Shown here: piece by piece, positions 57,741-64,000 of the stretch
How the letters are laid out: the number at the start of each line of letters is the position of its first letter
Position numbering within the stretch: the stretch's first letter is position 1
NCBI GenBank assembly: GCA_012656075.1
Contig: JAAKBF010000038.1
Coordinates: 186,001-250,000, forward strand
Direction of reading: 5' to 3'
DNA: 64,000 bases
DNA from: Phytophthora hibernalis
Lineage: Eukaryota > Oomycota > Peronosporomycetes > Peronosporales > Peronosporaceae
Program-made: the position numbers and the translations under genes
Notes under the pieces: generated by a model
The model's input: the letters and a program-made list of their open reading frames with translations, nothing else
What the model was told of the DNA's origin: nothing
The model's database searches: none

Positions 57741-58457
57741 ACGACAACACTCTTGCTGGTTGTTTCCATAGATGTCTGAACGGCTGAAGTCGTGAAGATA
57801 GTCGTCACAGCATATTCGGGTTTCATACTTCAAAATATAATATTACCAATTTTAAATTACGTTGTACCAAACAAGACCCACATTCACTTCAGAGGACTAA
57901 GCGCACGCAGTTACACGTGTGTTTCGAAGGTGTCGCACCAGTAGAGCAGGGAGGGGTTCGGGGTAGATTTAATAATGAAACGCTTCTTGTGACTGGGTCG
58001 CAGACCACGGGTGGTACCGGGGCATCCAGTGGTACCTCAAGCCAGACCCTCCTCTCGAGGTGGTCCCTGCAGAACTCGCGCCGATCTGGATTAGGCCACG
58101 TGCCGCATTCGACACCGCTGAGCCTAATGGTACATGTATCACCTTGTGGGAGCAAGATCCCCAGAATGCTCACGACATCAACCCCATCGTTGAAACTCGC
58201 CTCGATGAAGTGACCAAGGCGATTGATCAACACCTCGAAGAACAAGTTCGAGCACTTGATGCTGAATTCGCCGCCAAGCCGCCGAATGCCGTCCACTACT
58301 CGTCGAACCCTCCCGTCCGAACCTGTTGGCAATTCTACACCCCCGCCGCTGAATTTACACCGGAGTCAGCCAGCGCCGACGATGCATGTTGTTGAGGGTG
58401 GAACGCTCCTACGAGCGACTCGGCCTCGCAGCGGAGTGCGAGCAGGAGAAGTCCCCG
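57741..58457. repeat. ~715-bp inverted repeat, left arm
   Basis: Inverted near-identical copy of 60,222-60,937. Similarity begins at CCACGACAAC (left) and ends after GAGCAGGAGAAGTCC (58,457). Within it the plus frame 58060-58395 encodes RPRAAFDTAEPNGTCITLWE, INPIVETRLDEVTKAIDQHL and EEQVRALDAEFAAKPPNAV, a coherent charged protein piece. A minus frame over the same bases is also open. The two arms differ by scattered substitutions. No flanking target duplication is evident. Confidence 0.9.
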
Positions 58458-58733
58458 ATTCACCATTTGAAGACCCTGTGTAATTATATGCTGGCGAGGC
58501 GATTCGACGTTTGGCTGTCGATCTGCTTAAGCGCCAGCGAGGTGATGAGCCGGACAGTCAATGAGAGTCCTTCAAAGGGAAACAAGTTTGTCAAGTTGTT
58601 GGACCTTCTACGCGATCAGATAGAGATGGAAATGGCTGTTCGGCTGAAGCAATGGGAAGGAGCACACCTTTACCGACTGGCCACAGAGAAGCGCTTTATG
58701 CAACTCTTCGAGGTGCTTGCTAAGAGAGATTAG
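58386..58733 (+). CDS. hypothetical ORF, 115 aa, crossing the edge of the inverted repeat
   Basis: It starts in the left arm and extends 276 bases into unique sequence: EKSPIHHLKTLCNYMLARRF, DVWLSICLSASEVMS, then NKFVKLLDLLRDQIEMEMAV and RLKQWEGAHLYRLATEKRFM, ending QLFEVLAKRD. The product is predicted largely helical. It follows the open frame of the arm in another phase, so it may be the C-terminal part of the same protein after a frame change. The right arm lacks this continuation. Family unknown; it could be a gag-like or transposon-accessory protein. Confidence 0.4.
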   Translation: MLLRVERSYERLGLAAECEQEKSPIHHLKTLCNYMLARRFDVWLSICLSASEVMSRTVNESPSKGNKFVKLLDLLRDQIEMEMAVRLKQWEGAHLYRLATEKRFMQLFEVLAKRD

Positions 58734-58779
58734 CGATAAGCTCAACGTGCAATGAAATTGTGCTCTGAATACCATTAAT

Positions 58780-60075
58780 CTTTCTAAATACTCGCGGAGT
58801 GTAGGCGGAGGCAAATTGAAGTAGGAGATAATCTGATTGCCTCCATAAAAGCAACACTGACAATTCGTCAGCAGCATTGCCACCCGCACAAACTTGACGA
58901 CAGGGCTGAGACGAACCTTCAGGTTTTTCTTTAAATCAATGAATGCCCACGATCTATTCATGATTCCAAAGTTCTACTCTACTGTAGTTCGAACAGCACT
59001 CATTTCCTTGTTAAAGATACGCTCATGTTTCGTTTGCACAACGCTCTTGACGCGAGTCACCACGTACTTGCTTAGTGCGTGTAGAAGTACCGTAGAATTC
59101 TGCTCCCGGTAAACAGAGTTGTATCATGACGTCTCCTTCGTATGGGTCAACGAAGTCGATGCAAAGGCTGGCTGGTGTTGCCAGTCCTGCGTTCAATTTT
59201 AAGACAGTATAGTTAGTTACTACCTGTATGACATCAAACAATCAATAGTTTTGCTACCTTGAAAGATAAGATAGTGAACACGCTTGTGTCCACTGTACAC
59301 TAGCCGCAGCAGGTTTTCCGATCATCGCCCACGCCTTGGTGACGGGCGGTATATCGGAATTTTAGTGCCATCTGGAAAAGTAAATATCCCTTGCGCCGAG
59401 ATTCTGCGGATAATTGCGCTGCAGTAGTCGTTAATTTTTTCTTGCACGAGCTTCAGATTAGAGTACATTATCTTTTCGTATCGCTGGTCTACGTAATCAA
59501 CTAAACCAATAGTACAATTAGTCTCAAACACAGCAACAATACCAAACACTGTAGTACATGCTCATCCACAAGAAGATCCGGCTCAGCGCCGTCATGGAGC
59601 GCCCGAATTTGTATATCATGTTGTGGAGGCGACGCGGGTAGGAAAGCCGATACAGCATGACGGCCAGGGCTCCTCTCGACTGTACTGATCACCCTCTCCG
59701 TCGACGTCGAAGCGGAAGTCCTTCGTGGCGTTAGCATCTCCGTGTGTGTTCAGGTTGAATCGTAAATCGGGTAATAGGGGCGCTCGGGGTCAAACAGCCC
59801 CGGTTGCTGCAACGCCACCCAAGTAGCCACCTTCTTGAACACAAGCAGGACGAGCAAGAGCTCGAGCGCATCATCCTGCGTGAGCTGCATGCTGAACGTG
59901 ATGTCCGTTGCCGCCACCCGTCTCTCGTAGTCTTGTGCGCAGCGCTGATGCGCTTCTTCTCTTGGATTTTGTACCGACCACCGGCCAGCCGTTGCCAGGT
60001 ATATTTATGCGATTTTGAGGCGTACCTTTTAGGTGGCGGGTTCCTAGAGTTTGACAGACACAGAATGTAGAGCAT
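58780..60075 (-). pseudogene. Harbinger-like (DDE_Tnp_4) transposase relic of an oomycete family
   Basis: Minus-strand pieces: QDDALELLLVLLVFKKVATW and VALQQPGLFDPERPYYPIYD (~59,890-59,770), then SREEPWPSCCIGFPTR-type frames, RIFLWMSMYYSVW and EKINDYCSAIIRRISAQGIF. FPDGTKIPIYRPSP carries the first catalytic Asp (59322-59549). Next come NAGLATPASLCIDFVDPYEG (59023-59241), VRTTVEWNFGIMNRSWAFID (catalytic Glu), LKKNLKVRLSPVVKFVRVAM and LLTNCQCCFYGGNQIISYFN, ending LPPPTLREYLERL (58608-58961). The second Asp segment near 59,100 is eroded. It lies between the two inverted-repeat arms, which are either its own very long ends or a duplicated host sequence. Confidence 0.75.
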
Positions 60076-60221
60076 GCCGAGAGCAGAGTGGGGGTCATTC
60101 GGGGTGGGCTAGGTTGGAGTCGCCGGAGCGGTGGCAGGAACGGAGGAGGGGCCAGGTCGGTGAGGCCGGAAGCACGCCGGTTGGTACAGGGAGATCATAG
60201 GCTTCTATAATGAAACCAGGG

Positions 60222-60937
60222 ACTTCTCCTGCTCGCACTCCGCTGCGAGGCCGAGTCGCTCGTAGGAGCGTTCCACCCTCAACAACATGCATCGTCGGCG
60301 CTGGCTGACTCCGGTGTAAATTCAGCGGCGGGGGTGTAGAATTGCCAACAGGTTCGGACGGGAGGGTTCGACGAGTAGTGGACGGCATTCGGCGGCTTGG
60401 CGGCGAATTCAGCATCAAGTGCTCGAACTTGTTCTTCGAGGTGTTGATCAATCGCCTTGGTCACTTCATCGAGGCGAGTTTCAACGATGGGGTTGATGTC
60501 GTGAGCATTCTGGGGTTCTTGCTCCCACAAGGTGATACATGTACCATCCGGCTCAGCGGTGTCGAATGCGGCACGTGGCCTAATCCGGATCGGCGCGAGC
60601 TCTGCAGGGACCACCTTGAGAGGAGGGTCTGGCTTGAGGTACCACTGGATGCACCGGTACCACCCGTGGTCTGCGACCCAGCCACAAGAAGCGTTTCATT
60701 ATTAAATCTACCCCGAACCCTCTGCTCTACTGGTGCGACACCTTCGAGCACACACGTGTGACTGCGTGCGCTTAGTCCTCTGAAGTGAATGTGGGTCTTG
60801 TTTGGTACAACGTAATTTAAAATTGGTAATATTATATTTTGAAGTATGAAACCCGAATATGCCTGTGACGACTATCTTCACGACTTCAGCCGTTCAGACA
60901 TCTACGGAAACAACCAGCAAGGGCGTTGTCGTGGCAC
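60222..60937. repeat. ~715-bp inverted repeat, right arm
   Basis: Partner of 57,741-58,457. The charged-protein frame is on the minus strand here (60279-60614) with W-to-R, N-to-D and D-to-E differences from the left copy. The arm ends GTTGTCGTGG at ~60,937. Beyond the inner edge (60,100-60,222) the sequence is unrelated to that beside the left arm. Confidence 0.9.
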
Positions 60938-60939
60938 TC

Positions 60940-61560
60940 CCAGATCGGCACCACCGGTTATGATCGACTCCAGGTACGACGTATCCACTAGCGAGACCAT
61001 GTCGTCACTAAGGTCAGCGTGGAAGCAATCTCGCGCTGAACCAAGGCCGTGGATGAGGCATGAAAAGAGGCGTGAGCGCTCATCGTCTGGGATTTGTTCT
61101 CGGGGAGCAATGCATTCGGGTAGCCCGACTTCTTGACTAGCACTGCGTTGCTACCCGCGCTGCGGAATCTGAAGATCCAGCGACCCGATGAAGACCACGC
61201 CCATTTGCGTGATGGGGCATATTCAATCCACGCAACGCACTTGGCACTATAGTAGCGTGGCAAACAGCTCGTCAACAAAGTGACGGAGAGTGACATGCGT
61301 GATGCTAGCGTCGCCGTGTCGGGGACGCTGTTGCCGCGGACCAGCTAGAAGTTGTCCAACAGCTATGTTTGATTGCGGTGGCTTGTTAATGGTAACCTGT
61401 CATTTTCCTTAGGAAGTCGAAGGAAACACGAGTATACGTATATCCAATTGGTTTACTTTGAGGCATATCTCACTAATATCTATCTAATATTTTCCGTTCG
61501 ATAGATACACGAAACTCAATCCAAAATCAGCGGGAACACTCCCTCACTGATATCATGTAG
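60940..61560. other. no gene recognised; possible hAT 5' remnants
   Basis: A frame near 61,140-61,300 reads LLPALRNLKIQRPDEDHAHL, which could be the N-terminal side of the hAT-like piece downstream, but no motif confirms this. Confidence 0.35.
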
Positions 61561-61563
61561 GCG

Positions 61564-61833
61564 GTGTCGAGGGATGTGGAGTACGCAATCGGTGGTGAGA
61601 TGCCCGAGTCTTTTAGCATCATCATCGATGGCTGGACTCATGGCACCGAGCACTACCTGGCTGTGTATGCGTCTTACGAGACAGAGACCGGACATAACTA
61701 CTTGTATTTGTCTCTGGCACCCGTGATGGTTGAGCCTGACGACCAGCTAAACACGGACGGCCAACTTCCGGCTTTTAAACAGTGCTTCATTTTTTGGGAA
61801 GTAGGACTTCGTTATGTGAGCGCGATTTTATGA
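61564..61833 (+). pseudogene. hAT-like transposase fragment
   Basis: 89 codons: SRDVEYAIGGEMPESFSIII, DGWTHGTEHYLAVYASYE, YLYLSLAPVMVEPDDQLNTD. The D-G-W-T-x-G-T-x-H-Y segment is the conserved first catalytic Asp region of hAT transposases. It stops at TGA near 61,831 with no later hAT domains, so this is a truncated relic. Confidence 0.65.
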
Positions 61834-62055
61834 AGAGTTAGGTTAATAAGGTCAGACGCCATTCTTTAATTTAACTTAGATCGGATTCATATTATTATAA
61901 AAGTATCGGTTTTTTGTTGACCAAACGATCAAACCAATGGATGCACCGGTTTAATAGTGTTTATTGCTTTGGATTTAGGATAATCACTAGACTGGGTTGT
62001 TCGATAAAGTTCATGCGGTAAGAGGCTTGATGACATCGTCGTACATTAGTGCTAA

Positions 62056-62355
62056 ATGAAACGGAGGACACCCCTTGCGGACATCACCGACCGCTTTATG
62101 CATCCATTCTTGAATGGTCCTACCTCTTTGGAGAACCGTATAACACAATTCCTTGGAGCAAGCCGTCTGTTTGGTGTTGAAGAGGCTACCCCATACGAGG
62201 AGTTTTTAATCATGTTTGCCAGATGGGATTATTCCCTGTTTGCAACCGATCTCGGTTGGGTGCTTGACGAAAATCACAGACAAACATTTCTTGTCGCGAT
62301 AGCGCCAGGACCCCCACGTCAATTCTCCGACTATGCTAGTGTTGACTATAGATAA
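62056..62355 (+). CDS. hypothetical ORF, 99 aa
   Basis: MKRRTPLADITDRFMHPFLN, FLGASRLFGVEEATPYEEFL, IMFARWDYSLFATDLGWVLD and ENHRQTFLVAIAPGPPRQFS. A compact, well-formed sequence with aromatic and Leu-rich positions suggesting a folded domain. There is no catalytic or zinc motif, signal or membrane segment. Between a hAT relic and a Crypton on the opposite strand, it may belong to a transposon. I do not recognise the family. Confidence 0.4.
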   Translation: MKRRTPLADITDRFMHPFLNGPTSLENRITQFLGASRLFGVEEATPYEEFLIMFARWDYSLFATDLGWVLDENHRQTFLVAIAPGPPRQFSDYASVDYR

Positions 62356-62512
62356 TACTGGTCAATAGGATGACGATCTGAAGAAGAGTACAAATATCGA
62401 CCAATTAGAAAATGTAGTACGTATATTTTTGTCCAATCAGAGAAATATTTGGGTGGGTGAGTGTGTTAATCGACAGCTCCGAGGCATCATGTCGGAGGGA
62501 CAAGCAAAGTCC

Positions 62513-63819
62513 TTACAAATCCCCAGTCATTCGGATATTTCCTGAGGCTCGCGAAAGCACATCGCGCTCGTTTCTCAAGTACATCAGTGAAGAAAACGTT
62601 AGCTGATTGAAGACATATTCAAATGCCTTGTTTGTTGATGTCATGTTCCATGCTCCTCGGTCAATGATCCACTGCACATACATACCAGATCCATTGGCGT
62701 GCTGCGCGCCACCGCGCCGGAATGAATGAGATGTCAAGCGCTCCAATACCCCGACTGGCTTGGCGATTCGATCAAGAACGCGGTTGACGTAGCTGTGAAT
62801 CCCTGGACCCGTCTCGTTGATCTTGTCTTGGTCAGAGCGACCGCCTTGCAGCGCGGCCATGTCATCCGGGTGGTCAACCAAGTCGATGAGCGGAGTTGTC
62901 GGCGTCAGGACGGCCGGAGAAGTTGACTGCTGTTCAGGTAGCTGGCTCAACAGCGACAGCGTCGGTACTGACTGCGAGGCCAAGGCAAGCGCAATTGCAA
63001 GGTGTGGGCACGTGGCAAAATCTTCGTCCAGAAAAAGCGAAATGCCTTGCTCTTTAAAAGTCTTCATCCGGATAAAATGCACGAAGAAGATGTTTCCAGA
63101 CCCGATGGACAAGTTTGCCTTCCGAAGCATGGTGAGGTCCGACGCGCGACCGAATAAGAACCAGAGTAAGCACACCAGCGCTGTATCTTGATAATCGACA
63201 GCAGTACCAGCAGTCGAATACAGATGCGACATCATTTGTTTGAGTGCCTTCTTTGTACACGCGGGGCCTAGTTAAAAACACTCCAGTCTCGCGCTTCATG
63301 CAGTAGCGCTCCAGCACTTGTCCTTTCTTCAGCAACACCATTTCAACCGTCTCTTGATGCTATGGAAATTGGTCCAGCAGACAGGTTTTGGCCTGACGGT
63401 AGTACTGCAAGACCGAGTGCCGAGCAAGACGCTGTCCTTTGCGTCCTTCCTTGAATGCGAGGTGCATGCCGAATTTGTCGACCACAGCTGCCAGAATGAG
63501 TGGAGCGCTAGGTCGCCCGTGTTTTGAGTAGCCGATATCCCGACAAAGAAGTCTTCTTCCGATCTCTGAACAGCTTTGACTCCGACACATAGAGGAATAT
63601 TCGCTCCGTCTCCGCGGCCCTGTTCTCAGCTTTCCCCGGTCTAGAAGCAGCACAATTCAATGTCAACGGGCCTGTACTCGACATACTCACAGCGTACCTG
63701 TTGTGGCACAACCCATCCCATAAGGTGTCAATCCAAGCGGCTTGGCAATCCAACGACTCGAAGTTTGCGTCGTCAAAAACGGCTTCACCGCTAACATTTT
63801 GCTTGCGTGGTGGTTGCAC
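62513..63819 (-). pseudogene. Crypton tyrosine recombinase, nearly complete
   Basis: Minus strand. N-terminal part: FDDANFESLDCQAAWIDTLW and DGLCHNRYAVSMSSTGPLTL (63508-63819). After a frame change: VDKFGMHLAFKEGRKGQRLA and RHSVLQYYRQAKTCLLDQFP (63360-63653), then VLLKKGQVLERYCMKRETG. The C-terminal catalytic part is one 240-codon frame (62513-63235): ALVCLLWFLFGRASDLTML with the first Arg, LTSHSFRRGGAQHANGSG with the H-x-x-R box, and WNMTSTNKAFEYVFNQL with the likely nucleophile Tyr. R, H, R and Y are all present, so only two or three frame changes separate it from an intact protein. Cryptons integrate by tyrosine-recombinase chemistry. The C-terminal DNA-binding domain was not identified. 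Confidence 0.85.
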
Positions 63820-64000
63820 TTAACCTTTGACCGGAAGCCCAGCGCGCTGAAGAACACACTAAATACCAAGTCGCAACAGCGGACATCACAAATCACCCAG
63901 TGGTTGTTCATCAAACTATATTGATTGAGCAATTAATCCAAGTCAAAAAAATCTCGCCCGGATGGCTATAGTGTAGGCTAAGGTCAACAACACACCGCAA

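Noticed and set aside
57889..58332. Minus-strand frame with GDTCTIRLSGVECGTW resembling a staphylococcal nuclease motif
   Set aside because: Catalytic Arg/Glu spacing is not convincing. The opposite frame is equally open and its two copies differ by mostly mild substitutions, so the resemblance is probably chance.

Overview
The window looks like a gene-poor, transposon-dense compartment of an oomycete nuclear genome (Phytophthora or downy-mildew type). This rests on the mix of element types (Ty1/copia, Ty3/gypsy with chromodomain, LINE, Tc1/mariner, piggyBac, PIF/Harbinger, pogo, MULE, hAT and Crypton relics), one short GT-AG intron, and mature genes confined to a small island. It is an inference from sequence style and remembered families; no search was run. 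No rRNA, tRNA, CRISPR array or prokaryotic signal was seen.

Layout. 0-5 kb: plus-strand LINE-like debris with two diverged copies of one 3' tail. 5-7 kb: two MITE-like hairpins and a degenerate tandem array. 8.2-10.3 kb: minus-strand LINE relic. 12.1-13.3 kb: copy A of a ~1.26 kb repeat X. 14.9-15.6 kb: CENP-B-type helix-turn-helix relic. 16.8-37.3 kb: a large nested cluster holding a gypsy element, two copia elements, a Tc1/mariner, a second Tc1/mariner with ~243 bp terminal repeats, a piggyBac, a TTAA MITE, a Harbinger and copy B of X. 38.8-41.6 kb: third copia relic. 43.0-45.8 kb: the gene island, with a two-exon mitochondrial-type NUDIX hydrolase (+) converging on a membrane-anchored pepsin-like aspartic protease (-). 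47.7-54.1 kb: two MULE relics of one family, with a GC-rich minisatellite between them. 54.5-57.4 kb: piggyBac and pogo relics. 57.7-60.9 kb: a ~715 bp inverted repeat around a Harbinger-like transposase. 61.6-63.8 kb: hAT fragment, an unknown ORF and a nearly complete Crypton tyrosine recombinase.

Main inference: the 16.8-37.3 kb cluster is one nested stack scrambled by a single ~10.2 kb inversion with breakpoints near 17,465 and 27,695. Flipping that interval on paper repairs a Tc1 element (both ends, TA on each side), a copia element (gag joined to protease) and a gypsy element split by a copia insertion (5-bp GTACA duplication on both sides).

Nearly every transposon ORF carries stops and frameshifts, and three of five reverse transcriptases have lost a residue of the catalytic box, so this is mostly old debris. 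The NUDIX gene is the only confidently intact gene. The protease reads through cleanly only if two single-position frame changes are allowed; these could be decay or assembly errors.
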